Assembly: GCA_002270465.1 (NCBI GenBank)
Contig: NQOF01000004.1
Location: forward strand, 372,001-436,000
Direction: 5' to 3'
DNA: 64,000 bases
Origin: Blautia hominis
GTDB taxonomy: Bacteria; Bacillota; Clostridia; Lachnospirales; Lachnospiraceae
A program made the position numbers and the translations under genes. Positions 37,592 to 46,610 of this stretch are shown piece by piece. The notes below the pieces were generated by a model. That model was not told the DNA's origin, searched no databases, and was given only the letters and a program-made list of their open reading frames with translations. Numbering within the stretch: position 1 is the stretch's first letter; each line of letters begins with the position of its first letter.

Positions 37592-37789
37592 TCAGCCGCC
37601 TCCTACAAAACTGACGATTTCATACGCATCGCCGTCCTGCACAGGGGTGTCAGCATAACGGCTTTTGGGAAGGATTTCGCCGTTTCGCTCCACGGCGATG
37701 CGCTGCAGGGAATATCCCTGTTCCAAAAGAAGTGTTTCTACTGTACAGGGGTCAGAAGGGTGTATTGCATTTCCGTTAATCTTTATCAT
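37592..37789 (-). CDS. thiS: Sulfur carrier protein ThiS
   Basis: 65 residues, ubiquitin-like fold. MIKINGNAI, TVETLLLEQGYSLQRIAVERNGEILPKSRY and DAYEIVSFVGGG. The C-terminal glycine is the site of adenylation and thiocarboxylate formation. One glycine more than the usual GG end. One base before thiF. Confidence 0.94.
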   Translation of the reverse strand: MIKINGNAIHPSDPCTVETLLLEQGYSLQRIAVERNGEILPKSRYADTPVQDGDAYEIVSFVGGG

Positions 37790-37882
37790 TTCATATACCT
37801 CTTTTATGTATGTGCTGCTTTTACTTCAAAAAGCACCCAATGGTCAGCGGACATGGAATCCTTGTGTGCATTTCCGGGCTTG

Positions 37883-39190
37883 TCATTCATCATAAATATT
37901 CACGATCTCACCTTCCAGGATCCGGTTCATGTTCTTCACAGCACAGAAATTGCCGCACATGCTGCAGGTATCCTCTTTTTCCGGTTTGGCCTCCGCCCGG
38001 TAGCGTCTGGCTTTTTCCGGGGCCAGACAGAGCCGGAACATCTCTTCCCAGTCCAGTCTCTTGCGGGCAGCGCTCATCTTATTGTCCCAGTCGGCAGCAC
38101 CTTTCACTCCCTTTGCAATATCGGCTGCGTGGGCTGCTATGCGGGAAGCGATAATGCCCTCCTTAACATCATCCAGGTTAGGCAGGCGCAGATGTTCCGC
38201 CGGGGTCACATAGCACAGAAAGGAAGCTCCATAAGTGGCCGCGATGGCGCCGCCGATGGCAGCAGTGATATGGTCATAGCCAGGGGCAATGTCTGTTACC
38301 AAAGGCCCCAGAACATAGAAGGGGGCGCCCTGACAGAGTGTCTGCTGAATCTTCATGTTTGCCGCAATCTGATCCAGAGGCATATGTCCGGGACCTTCCA
38401 CCATAACCTGAACGTCCTTTTCCCAGGCGCGTTTTGTCAGTTCCCCTAAGGTGATCAGCTCCTCGATCTGAGAGATATCAGAGGCATCCTGTATGCATCC
38501 TGGGCGGCAGGCATCCCCCAGACTCATGGTGATGTCGTATTCCCGGCAGATATCCAGGATTTCATCATAGTGTTCGTAGAAAGGGTTTTCCTGGCCTGTC
38601 ATTTCCATCCAGGCAAAGATAATGGAACCGCCTCGGGAGACGATATTGGTGAGACGTTTATTGCGTTTGAATCTGCCTGCAGTTTCTTTGTTGATGCCGC
38701 AGTGGATGGTCATAAAGTCTACGCCGTCCTCCGCATGCATGCGCACAATATCCAGCCACTGCTGTGATGTGATCTCCTTTAAGGGTTTGTGATAGTAGAC
38801 CACAGCATCATAGATGGGGACTGTTCCAATGATGGCGGGACATTCTGTTGTCAGCCGTCTGCGGAAGGTGCGGGTGTCACCGTAGGAGCTGAGGTCCATG
38901 ATGGATTCTGCCCCCATTTTTACCGCGTTATTGACTTTTTCAATCTCCATATCCATGTCCTTGCAGTCCCTGGAAATGCCCAGGTTTACATTGATCTTTG
39001 TTCTGAGCATGGAGCCGATGGCGTTTGGCTCCAGGGAAGTGTGTCTTTTGTTGCAGGGAATGATGGCCTGGCCTTTGGCCATGAGGGCCATAAGTTCATG
39101 TACATCCATCTGTTCCTTTTTTGCCGCTGCTTCCATCTCACTGGTGATGATTCCTTTTCTGGCAGCGTCCATCTGTGTTGTGTACTGCAT
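37883..39190 (-). CDS. thiC: Phosphomethylpyrimidine synthase ThiC
   Basis: 435 residues. It makes HMP-P from AIR by radical SAM chemistry. The C-terminal cluster motif [11 protein letters not shown] (CX2CX4C) is present, as are [20 protein letters not shown]-like [39 protein letters not shown] and [13 protein letters not shown]. This is the shorter form without the N-terminal extension of proteobacterial ThiC. First gene behind the TPP riboswitch; ribosome site AAAGGAGAG. Confidence 0.97.
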   Translation of the reverse strand: MQYTTQMDAARKGIITSEMEAAAKKEQMDVHELMALMAKGQAIIPCNKRHTSLEPNAIGSMLRTKINVNLGISRDCKDMDMEIEKVNNAVKMGAESIMDLSSYGDTRTFRRRLTTECPAIIGTVPIYDAVVYYHKPLKEITSQQWLDIVRMHAEDGVDFMTIHCGINKETAGRFKRNKRLTNIVSRGGSIIFAWMEMTGQENPFYEHYDEILDICREYDITMSLGDACRPGCIQDASDISQIEELITLGELTKRAWEKDVQVMVEGPGHMPLDQIAANMKIQQTLCQGAPFYVLGPLVTDIAPGYDHITAAIGGAIAATYGASFLCYVTPAEHLRLPNLDDVKEGIIASRIAAHAADIAKGVKGAADWDNKMSAARKRLDWEEMFRLCLAPEKARRYRAEAKPEKEDTCSMCGNFCAVKNMNRILEGEIVNIYDE

Positions 39191-39269
39191 GAAACTCTCC
39201 TTTCTGTGAATGATACGGGGATAAGCGGCCGGTTATGGGCTTTAGATGTTTATAGAGGGGGCTTTTTAG

Positions 39270-39416
39270 AAAAAAAGTGCACCCCGGATGGGATGCACCA
39301 AATATACATAAACTTCTGGTTCGCTTCCTACGCCGGCATTATCCGTATCAGGTTCCAGGGTCGAAATCCGTTCGTATTTCCTCTCAGCCGACGCGTCAGC
39401 TCCCCTTGCGTATTCA
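39270..39416 (-). promoter_or_regulatory. TPP (THI-box) riboswitch with terminator
   Basis: On the minus strand: GGGGAGCTGACGCGTCGGCTGAGAGG, then GACCCTGGAACCTGATACGGATAATGCCGGCGTAGGAA, the classic TPP aptamer (39310-39416). Downstream GTGCATCCC..GGGGTGCAC with a run of seven T (39298-39270) forms a terminator. TPP binding is expected to stop transcription of the thi operon. Confidence 0.95.
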
Positions 39417-39442
39417 ATTGTTTTCAGGTATTTCCTGCCATA

Positions 39443-39471
39443 ATCATATAGCGGCAGGAAAGAAATGTCAA
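39443..39471 (-). promoter_or_regulatory. Promoter of the thi operon
   Basis: Minus strand: TTGACA, 17 bp, TATGAT. A 9-bp inverted repeat (TTTCCTGCC / GGCAGGAAA) flanks the -10 region and could be an operator or the tail hairpin of the upstream GH31 gene. Confidence 0.8.
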
Positions 39472-39485
39472 CATTTAATTTTCTG

Positions 39486-41483
39486 TCAAATAGTATGGAT
39501 CAGATATTCCTGTCTGCCGTCCCTTAAAAATACAGGCATGGAGTCAATAGGAGCCTCTGCTTCTGTCCACTGTCCGCCGTTTAAGATCTGACCGGTATGG
39601 ACATTGGTCCAGGTGCTTCCCTCAGGCAGATAAACCTTTCTTTTGAAGGTATGTGGTTCCACAATAGGGGCTGCCAGGATGTCAGGTCCGTACATATACT
39701 GGGTATCCAGTTCCCAGGTATTTAAGTCCTCCGGGAATTCGTAGAACATAGTGCGCATAACAGGAGCACCTGTTTTGTGTGTTTCCTCCATAAGGCTTCT
39801 GGTATAATCCCGCATCATCTCACGGATTTCAATGAACTTCTTCATGATCTGATAATTTTCTTCCCCATAGCTCCAGATCTCATTGTCAGCGCCTGTGCCT
39901 TCTGTCTCCTCCCCGTCTGCTTTGTAGAGGGGCGTGCGCGGAAGGCGGCTGCCGTGAAGACGCATCACAGGACAAAAAGCACCGAACTGGAACCAGCGGA
40001 TCAGCAGTTCCTGGAAGTCCTTGTCATAAATATTGCCGCCATGGAAGCCTCCGATATCTGTGGTCCACCAGGGGATTCCGGAAAGACCCATCTGCAGGCC
40101 TGCCACGATCTGGTTGCGGAAATCCTGATAAGTGGAGTGAATGTCCCCTGACCAGATCAAAGCCCCGTACTGCTGGCTTCCTGCCCAGGCACAGCGCACC
40201 AGGTTCAGAACATCCTCCTGCCCGTTTTCTTTTTGTCCTTCATAGAAACCGCGGGCGTATTCCCGGGGATAGATATTTCCCTGCTGCATAACGCTTCCGG
40301 CATAATAACGGTAGTTTTCGTAATCATAGGTGGTGAACTCCGGTTCCGCTTCATCCAGCCAGAAAAGCTTGATCCCATTTTCCCCGTAATTCTTTTTGCA
40401 TTTATTCCAGACATATTCTCTGGCTTCCGGGTTGGTGGCATCATAGAAGACATTGTTGCCATGGAAATCCATCTGTACGTTCAGGCCGTGTTCTGTCTGT
40501 ACCAGAAGTCCTTTCTGGTGCATCTCATTAAAGTTCTCACTGCGCCAGTCAATCTGGGGCCATACGGACACCATGAGTTCCATGCCATAAGAGCGCAGTT
40601 CCTCTGCCATCGCCTTGGGGTCAGGGAAGAAATGCTCATCAAAGCGGTAATCCCCGCAGCGCGGCCAGTGATAATAATCCACCACAAAAACGTCCACGGG
40701 AATGCCGCGGCGGTGGTACTCTCTGGCAACGGACAACACCTGTTCCTGGTTGTAGTAGCGCAGCTTGCACTGCCAGAAGCCCAGCCCGTATTCCGGCATC
40801 ATGGGAGCCCTTCCCGTTACCTGGCTGTACTGAGATTCAATCTGGGCAGGTGTGTCGCCCGCTGTGATCCAGTAGTCCATTTTTTTCGTGCTGTCAGCTC
40901 TCCACTCTGTCACATTTTTGCCGAAGGATACGCTTCCGATGGCAGGATTGTGCCAGAAAAATCCGTAGCCTTTGCTGGATACATAGAAGGGGATGGACGC
41001 CTGGGAGTTTCTGTGTGCCAGCTCTATGTTGCAGCCTTTCAGATCCAGGATGTCCTGCTGATACTGGCCCATGCCGTAGATCTTCTCGTCCTTGTTGGCT
41101 TCAAAGGAGACTTTCAGACGGAAATCACCGCCGATATAAGGGGAGAACTTCCGGGCTTTGCGGTTCAGGGCGCCGCCGCCGTCCATTTCCTTGAGCAGTA
41201 TTTCTTTCTTGTCATTGAAGAAGGTCACAACCGCTGCGCTGTTCCAGCCCCTGGTATCAATGAGCGCTGAGATCCTGCCGTTTGTGATCGTGGCGGTCTC
41301 CTCATCTGCCTGAATCTGAGTATCTGACGGTGCCTGTTCTTTCAGGGCACTGCAGGCCAGGTCAAGAGGGCCTGAGGGGACAGACACCACTCGGAGGCTG
41401 TTCCGGCCCCATGCCATAATGCGGAGGGTTTCACCTGCATTGTGGTATTCAATATAGTTTTCGCCTTGGGTAAAGAATGACAT
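39486..41483 (-). CDS. Glycoside hydrolase family 31 (alpha-glucosidase/alpha-xylosidase)
   Basis: 665 residues, no signal peptide. N-terminal beta-sandwich, then the barrel with FWLDEAEPE (nucleophile D377) and LIWSGDIHST (acid/base D447), plus MPEYGLGFWQCKLRYYNQEQVL, VFVVDYYHWPRCGDYRFDEHFFPDPKAM and GLSGIPWWTTDIGGF. The WLDEAEPE form resembles the alpha-xylosidase-like branch, but the substrate cannot be decided. It is preceded 128 bp upstream by an AraC regulator on the same strand, which probably controls it. Confidence 0.92.
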   Translation of the reverse strand: MSFFTQGENYIEYHNAGETLRIMAWGRNSLRVVSVPSGPLDLACSALKEQAPSDTQIQADEETATITNGRISALIDTRGWNSAAVVTFFNDKKEILLKEMDGGGALNRKARKFSPYIGGDFRLKVSFEANKDEKIYGMGQYQQDILDLKGCNIELAHRNSQASIPFYVSSKGYGFFWHNPAIGSVSFGKNVTEWRADSTKKMDYWITAGDTPAQIESQYSQVTGRAPMMPEYGLGFWQCKLRYYNQEQVLSVAREYHRRGIPVDVFVVDYYHWPRCGDYRFDEHFFPDPKAMAEELRSYGMELMVSVWPQIDWRSENFNEMHQKGLLVQTEHGLNVQMDFHGNNVFYDATNPEAREYVWNKCKKNYGENGIKLFWLDEAEPEFTTYDYENYRYYAGSVMQQGNIYPREYARGFYEGQKENGQEDVLNLVRCAWAGSQQYGALIWSGDIHSTYQDFRNQIVAGLQMGLSGIPWWTTDIGGFHGGNIYDKDFQELLIRWFQFGAFCPVMRLHGSRLPRTPLYKADGEETEGTGADNEIWSYGEENYQIMKKFIEIREMMRDYTRSLMEETHKTGAPVMRTMFYEFPEDLNTWELDTQYMYGPDILAAPIVEPHTFKRKVYLPEGSTWTNVHTGQILNGGQWTEAEAPIDSMPVFLRDGRQEYLIHTI

Positions 41484-41611
41484 AATTTTCCTCCTGTAAA
41501 TAGATGAATAAAAGTCTGGGAGCCGGACACTGCCGGCCGCCGTGCATTTTCCAGTATTATAAGATTATCAGAGGAAAAAAACATCTAGGATGATGTCAGA
41601 TCATATTAAAA

Positions 41612-42499
41612 TCATGTCATGTTTCTGAATTGGCTGGGCGTCATTCCCGTGGCCTTTCTGAAAGAGATGGCAAAGTAGTTGCTGCTGTCAAATCCCACAG
41701 CAATGGCAATATCAATGACCGGAAGACTGGTTTCCCTTAACAGTGCCATGGAGCGGTTCAGGCGGTAGCGGTTTAAGTAGGAAATGGGGGTGGAGCGGAA
41801 GGACTTCTTGAAAAAACGGCAGAACTGCTCCCGGCTCAGGGAGACGGAACCGGCAAGTGCGTCAAGGTTTAAGGGATTCTGGTAGTTTTCGTCAATGTAT
41901 CTTAAAATCTTCTTTTTCCGTTCCTCATTTATGTAGTCAGAGGTGGATTTGACATTATGTTTTTCTTCTTTGATCAGAAGGTGGAACAAAATCTGGTAAA
42001 GATATCCCTTGATCAATAGCTCACGGTAAGGGTGGGAGGCAAAATAGCTTTTTGTCAGTTCTCTGAGGAGATGCTGTACAGCTTCACATTTTAAATCTGT
42101 GCCATACATGACATAGGAGGAGACAAAACTGTTCTCAAAGAAAGGACTTAACTGTTCGGCCTGGATAATGTCCTGATTTTTGCTGGAAATAAAGTCAGGA
42201 TGGAACACGATGGAGGAAAAACGGCATTTTTGGTTCCTGTACTGATAGGCAACGTGAAGCTGATTTGGCGGTATGAGGACAACCGTATCTTTTCCCGCAA
42301 GAATTGAAATCCCGTCTACCACCAGTTCCATTATGCCGTCCGTCACAAAAAGAATTTCGGCCTCCTCATGCCAGTGATTGTAGAGGATCAGGCCGTTCTC
42401 GCAGTATTCCATGTCCTGGTATACCTGAATGGGAAATTCATGGCTTCCGTGAGCGGCCCGCTCTTTTAAGTTATCATTAACCGCTGGATGGATCTTCAT
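41612..42499 (-). CDS. AraC family transcriptional regulator
   Basis: 295 residues from the ATG after AGGAGATCCACT; a longer open frame upstream overlaps a terminator. N-terminal cupin (YNHWHEEAEILFVTDGIMELVVDGISILAGKDTVVLIPPNQLHVAYQY, about 40-90). C-terminal HTH pair: LNLDALAGSVSLSREQFCRFFKKSFRSTPISYLNRYRLNRS and SLPVIDIAIAVGFDSSNYFAISFRKATGMTPSQFR. It lies directly before the GH31 gene, so local regulation by a sugar ligand is likely. Confidence 0.92.
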   Translation of the reverse strand: MKIHPAVNDNLKERAAHGSHEFPIQVYQDMEYCENGLILYNHWHEEAEILFVTDGIMELVVDGISILAGKDTVVLIPPNQLHVAYQYRNQKCRFSSIVFHPDFISSKNQDIIQAEQLSPFFENSFVSSYVMYGTDLKCEAVQHLLRELTKSYFASHPYRELLIKGYLYQILFHLLIKEEKHNVKSTSDYINEERKKKILRYIDENYQNPLNLDALAGSVSLSREQFCRFFKKSFRSTPISYLNRYRLNRSMALLRETSLPVIDIAIAVGFDSSNYFAISFRKATGMTPSQFRNMT

Positions 42500-42514
42500 A
42501 GTGGATCTCCTGTA

Positions 42515-42557
42515 CAAAGAAAAGGCATTCTGGATGAAAATCTTCCGGAATGCCTTT
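42515..42557 (-). terminator. Terminator of the threonine aldolase gene
   Basis: AAAGGCATTC and GAATGCCTTT (10-bp stem), followed on the minus strand by TTCTTTG; it also lies just before the AraC ribosome site. Confidence 0.8.
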
Positions 42558-42590
42558 ACATGAAGTTTCAAACACATTATGGTTCGGATA

Positions 42591-43631
42591 TTACCTGTTG
42601 AATTTGGCCGCCAAATCCTCAAATTCCGAAGCAAAATCTCTGACAGCCTCCTCGCTGGTCGCCCAGGAAGTACAGAATCTGAGGCAGGTATGTTCCGCGT
42701 CAGGCTTACACTGGAAGGTGGTCAGGAATCTTTCATTTACGGCTTCCGCCAAGGCATCCGGGAAGATAGGAAATACCTGGTTGGTAGGTGCAGGTGCCAG
42801 AAGCGGAATGTCCGCTTTTTCAAACACGTCCTTCAGGACCTGAGCCATGGCAACACCCTTTCGTCCAAGTTCCAGATACAGCCCGTCCTTAAACAGTTCT
42901 TCAAACTGTACGCCCATCATCCAGCCTTTTGCCAGGATGGCTCCGTGCTGTTTCATATTAAAACGGAAATGATCCTTAAATTCCTCTTTTACGATCACCA
43001 GAGCTTCTCCGAACATGGCCCCCACCTTTGTTCCGCCAATGTAAAAAGCATCACATAGATCCGGCAGGTCCGGGAAGGTCAGGTGTGTCTCCTCCACAGC
43101 CATAGCCATGGAAAGGCGCGCACCGTCCATGTACAGATACAGGTCGTGGCGTTTGCAGAAGGCGTACAGGGTTTCCAGTTCTTCTTTGGTGTAAACAGTA
43201 CCCACTTCTGTGGGATTTGATATATAAACCAGGCGAGGTTCCACCCAGTGTTCATTCTCATGTAGTTTTAAGACTGGGCGGATGAGGTCCGGTGTCAGTT
43301 TTCCATCATCTGTGGGAATGGAAAAAACCTTATGTCCCGTAGATTCAATGGCTCCGGTCTCGTGAGTGTTGATATGACCGGTATCAGCACTTAAAACAGC
43401 TTCATAAGGCCGCAGGATGTGGGAGATAAAAGTCAGGTTTGTGAGAGTCCCGCCGGCGATGAAGTGAATGTCCACGCTGTAATCCTCAAGTGCTTCCTGA
43501 ATCAATTCCCTTGCATTGTCACTGTGTTCATCCAGCCCGTATGAATTGTTCTGGTGATAATTGATGGTTTCCAGCGCCCTGAGTATGTTTGGATGCGCTC
43601 CTTCACTGTAATCATTCTGAAAACTATACAT
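42591..43631 (-). CDS. L-threonine aldolase (beta-eliminating lyase family)
   Basis: 346 residues, PLP fold type I. NDYSEGAHPNILRAL start, FIAGGTLTNLTFIS, DTGHINTHETGAIESTGHKV, YLYMDGARLSMAM (Asp contacting the PLP ring) and FYIGGTKVGAMFGEALVI with the Schiff-base lysine K of GGTKVG. It cleaves threonine/allo-threonine to glycine and acetaldehyde. The start is the ATG after GGGGATTTTTACC. Monocistronic with its own terminator. Confidence 0.92.
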   Translation of the reverse strand: MYSFQNDYSEGAHPNILRALETINYHQNNSYGLDEHSDNARELIQEALEDYSVDIHFIAGGTLTNLTFISHILRPYEAVLSADTGHINTHETGAIESTGHKVFSIPTDDGKLTPDLIRPVLKLHENEHWVEPRLVYISNPTEVGTVYTKEELETLYAFCKRHDLYLYMDGARLSMAMAVEETHLTFPDLPDLCDAFYIGGTKVGAMFGEALVIVKEEFKDHFRFNMKQHGAILAKGWMMGVQFEELFKDGLYLELGRKGVAMAQVLKDVFEKADIPLLAPAPTNQVFPIFPDALAEAVNERFLTTFQCKPDAEHTCLRFCTSWATSEEAVRDFASEFEDLAAKFNR

Positions 43632-43753
43632 GGTAAAAATCCCCTTTTTTCCGTAATTCAATCGCATTCAGAGTTCATACATAAACTCAAAATGACATGC
43701 TGCTGTTTCAAGCTACATTCTATCACACTTTCCCGGAAAAACAAATCATTTCG

Positions 43754-43782
43754 TTGAAAATGTCCGTTTTTGTTGATATAAT
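43754..43782 (+). promoter_or_regulatory. Promoter for the MerR-type gene, entering the tandem repeats
   Basis: TTGAAA, 17 bp, TATAAT. The -10 box is also the first six bases of the 76-bp repeat unit, so each repeat brings a further TATAAT, though without a well-placed -35. Confidence 0.65.
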
Positions 43783-43956
43783 GGGCGCAACGAGCCAAGT
43801 GGGAGCTCGCTCACATTTGGCGACTGCAGGAGATTGGGAACGTAGTTTCCAATATAATGGGCGCAACGAGCCAAGTGGGAGCTCGCTCACATTTGGCGAC
43901 TGCAAGAGATTGGGAACGCAGTTTCCAATATAATGGGCGCAACGAGCCAAATGGGA
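43777..43956 (+). repeat. 76-bp tandem repeat, 2.4 copies
   Basis: Units at 43777-43852 and 43853-43928, then a 28-nt partial copy to 43956. The full units differ at two positions. Each contains TATAATGGGCGCAACGA, an imperfect hairpin GCCAAGTGGGAGC/GCTCACATTTGGC and TTGGGAAC/GTTTCCAA inverted repeats. They form the leader of the MerR-type gene. The stretch 43632-43753 shows no other feature. Confidence 0.93.
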
Positions 43957-43972
43957 AGAGAGGTGAGGTTGT

Positions 43973-45136
43973 ATCAAAATAGGTGAAGTTTCAAGATTAC
44001 TGCATATATCTCAGGATACAATCCGCTATTACATGGAGCTGGGCCTCTTAGTTCCCGGAAGGCATGGGAATCTGTATGATTTCAGTGAGGACAGCATTGA
44101 AGATATCCGCTGGATACACAAGCTGAAGGAAATGGGATTCCTGTTAAAAGAGATCCAGAAAGTTTTGTCCCTCAGGCGTACCTCCAACTGGGTAGAACCC
44201 CAGGAGATTGCCGAGTACCTGATCCTTCTGGATAAAAAGAAGAAATCTCTGCGTGAGGACATAGAGAACATAAAGGATGAAATTGCCCGTATAGAGGAGG
44301 AAGAAAAATCCTTCACCATTGAGACTGCGGGGGACAAGGTTCTGGTAGGGGTTCCGTTGAAGGCTCTGGAATATCTGCGCTGTCCTTTCTGCGGGGAGGC
44401 GTTTGCTGTGGAGCAGGTGCAGATGAACAGCAGATATATTTATAACGGAAAACTGGCCTGCGCCTGCGGATATGCGCTGGAAATCAGGGATGGGATCGTT
44501 CTTTCTCCCGGTGCGGCGGATGAAGCGGACGGGGGTGCGGACTTGGAACGTGAAAAATACAAGGATCTTCCCGCATCCGTGGTGACCATGCTGCAGAGGA
44601 GCTATAACTTTCTCCTGCACCGTGTTTCCGGGCTGCAGCTCTATGACAGGGTGGTTATGGAGACGGATATCAACGAATTTTTCTATTTATATACACATTT
44701 CAGAAAGATAGAGAACCATGTGCTGTTTATTATCACAGACCGTTACCCCCAGGTACTCAGGATGTATAAGGAGAGGATCGAGTATCTGAAACTGGACCTG
44801 GATATCCTTTATCTGGCAGATGGCAGCGGAGATTACCCCCTGAAAAAGGAAAGCGTGGATTTGCTGATCGACTATTTCAGCTCTAATTACAGGGAGAAGG
44901 CAAGGGGAGAATCTATGCATAGGCAGATATTCAAATACCTGAAGAGAGACGCAGAGATAACAGGCTGCTATTTTTCCGGAAAAGCCGGGGAAAGGCAGTT
45001 TGATAAGATGCAGTTTCTTGAGGAAATGAAAGAAAACGGATATGCACTGATAAAGGAGCGGATCATTGACTGCCCGGTGGAAGTGGGAAAAGAAAACCGG
45101 CTTTTGATGTACGAGAGCAGAAAAGAAGACGCATAG
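43973..45136 (+). CDS. MerR-type regulator fused to a zinc-ribbon/methyltransferase-like domain (ATC start)
   Basis: 387 residues if read from the ATC at 43973, which follows AGGTGA by six bases and gives M-KIGEVSRLLHISQDTIRYYMELGLL, a complete MerR HTH. The first in-frame ATG (44033) would remove that HTH, and a TGA lies three codons before the ATC. A coiled coil (about 85-115) follows, then CPFCGEAF..LACACGYAL (about 138-168) and about 200 residues resembling an RlmA-like SAM-methyltransferase fold, without a clear GxGxG motif. It may sense a small molecule; function unknown. Confidence 0.75.
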   Translation: MKIGEVSRLLHISQDTIRYYMELGLLVPGRHGNLYDFSEDSIEDIRWIHKLKEMGFLLKEIQKVLSLRRTSNWVEPQEIAEYLILLDKKKKSLREDIENIKDEIARIEEEEKSFTIETAGDKVLVGVPLKALEYLRCPFCGEAFAVEQVQMNSRYIYNGKLACACGYALEIRDGIVLSPGAADEADGGADLEREKYKDLPASVVTMLQRSYNFLLHRVSGLQLYDRVVMETDINEFFYLYTHFRKIENHVLFIITDRYPQVLRMYKERIEYLKLDLDILYLADGSGDYPLKKESVDLLIDYFSSNYREKARGESMHRQIFKYLKRDAEITGCYFSGKAGERQFDKMQFLEEMKENGYALIKERIIDCPVEVGKENRLLMYESRKEDA

Positions 45137-45177
45137 ACGGACAGAACAATATTGCAGCATTGCGCAAATAACGTAAC

Positions 45178-45219
45178 AGGGCAATACACGGAAGCAAATC
45201 ATCCGGGTATTGCCCTTTC
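45178..45219. terminator. Terminator between convergent genes
   Basis: AGGGCAATAC (45178-45187) pairs with GTATTGCCCT (45207-45216), followed by TTTC. Confidence 0.75.
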
Positions 45220-45241
45220 AAAACGCATTCTGCTGCTCCTC

Positions 45242-46507
45242 TCATGTCTTCATCCGGATAGATGCCGCATTTGCATGACCGGGAAATCCTTCGCCTTCTG
45301 CCAGATGGGAGGCCAGACCCGAAATCTGCTGCGCCGCCTCTTTTGTAAGGCGCTGTGTTGTGCAGACTCTGGAAAATGTGCCGATCCAGACTCCCCCACT
45401 GTAACGGGCTGCTTTTCCCGTGGGAAGGGTATGGTTGATGCCGTTTACATAGTCGCTGTACACAACCGCCGAGTATTTCCCGATAAACAGGGAGCCATAA
45501 TTTTTAAAATGATCCGTATATGCCAAAGCGTCATCGAACTGCAGCACCAGATGTTCCGGTGCAAAAGCATTGGCAAGCCTGCAGGCATCCTCCAGGGAAT
45601 CCGCCAGTATGACTTCGCCGCACGCATTCCAGGAGGCGGATGCGATGTCCTCTGTCTCCAGCTCGGGAAGCTGTTTTTCCACCTGACGGATAACCTCAAG
45701 ACCAAGCTCCCTGTCCGTGGTGATCAGGCGGGCGATGGCCTGGGGATCGTGTTCCGATTCGGAGAGAAGGTCTGCAGCGATACAGGATGGGTCGGCGTTT
45801 CTGTCAGCGATCACCAGGATCTCGCTGGGACCGGCCAGAAAATCAATGCCGATACGCCCGTAACACTGGCGTTTGGCTTCAGTCACATACTGGTTGCCCG
45901 GGCCTACGATCATATCAACAGGCTGGATCTGCTTGGTTCCGCATGCAAACGCCGCAATGGCATGGGCACCGCTCAGAGCATATATTTCATGGATCCCGGC
46001 AATATCCATGGCTACCAGGGTGGAAGGATGAACACTGTCAGTGCCGTTGACGGCAGGCGTGCACATGGCAATCCTTCTCACGCCGGCTGTCCGGGCAGTA
46101 ATGCCCATCATAAGGGCAGTGGAATACAAAGGATATCCGCCGCCGGGGACATAACAGCAGCAGGAATCAACAGGAATGATATTCTGCCCAAGAAAAATGC
46201 CGGGTGATATCTCATAGTCAGTAAACCCGTGCAGGGAAGCTTTCTGCTTTACTGCAAAATCCTCCAGCCGCTGTGCTGCGGTTTTCAGGTCCTCGATCAG
46301 TGCAGGGGAAGTAAGTTCATAGGCACGCCTGATCTCTTCAGGGGAAATACGCAGACCGGTGCGGGTATTTCCGTCAAACTGCGTATTATATTCGATCAAA
46401 GCCTCGTCTCCCCGCACAGCTACATCGCTGATAATGGCGTGTACTTCAGCCTCCAGATCCTGCTGTCTCCGGCCATCCACAGGCTTTGCTTTCTTCAGAT
46501 ACTCCAA
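45242..46507 (-). CDS. Histidinol dehydrogenase family protein
   Basis: 421 residues from a TTG start seven bases after GGGAGGG; no ATG with a ribosome site is available. HisD fold: VPGGGYPLYSTALMM, VGPGNQYVTEAKR, DFLAGPSEILVIAD, zinc ligands in SESEHDPQA and GINHTLPTGKAARYSGG, and AFAPEHL. No histidine gene is nearby; the neighbours are an amidase and an NhaC antiporter. It could be an alcohol-to-acid dehydrogenase of another pathway (sulfopropanediol dehydrogenases share this fold) or a stray hisD. Confidence 0.85.
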   Translation of the reverse strand: MEYLKKAKPVDGRRQQDLEAEVHAIISDVAVRGDEALIEYNTQFDGNTRTGLRISPEEIRRAYELTSPALIEDLKTAAQRLEDFAVKQKASLHGFTDYEISPGIFLGQNIIPVDSCCCYVPGGGYPLYSTALMMGITARTAGVRRIAMCTPAVNGTDSVHPSTLVAMDIAGIHEIYALSGAHAIAAFACGTKQIQPVDMIVGPGNQYVTEAKRQCYGRIGIDFLAGPSEILVIADRNADPSCIAADLLSESEHDPQAIARLITTDRELGLEVIRQVEKQLPELETEDIASASWNACGEVILADSLEDACRLANAFAPEHLVLQFDDALAYTDHFKNYGSLFIGKYSAVVYSDYVNGINHTLPTGKAARYSGGVWIGTFSRVCTTQRLTKEAAQQISGLASHLAEGEGFPGHANAASIRMKT

Positions 46508-46575
46508 AAAAATCCCTCCCTTGCAAATGCTGATATACCGTAACCGTGAAAGCACTGAAAAGTTACGTTACATCT

Positions 46576-46605
46576 AGTATACAAGAGAGGGAAATGCTTT
46601 GGCAA
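46576..46605 (-). promoter_or_regulatory. Probable promoter of the HisD-like gene
   Basis: Minus strand TTGCCA, 18 bp, TATACT, about 70 bp before the TTG start. Confidence 0.5.
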
Positions 46606-46610
46606 GCAGA

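Noticed and set aside
37571-38449. Plus-strand open frame across thiS and thiC
   Set aside because: It is antisense to clearly recognisable thi genes and has no recognisable domain.
43777-43956. Tandem repeats considered as a CRISPR array
   Set aside because: The units are contiguous 76-bp tandem copies with no unique spacers, and no cas gene is in the window.
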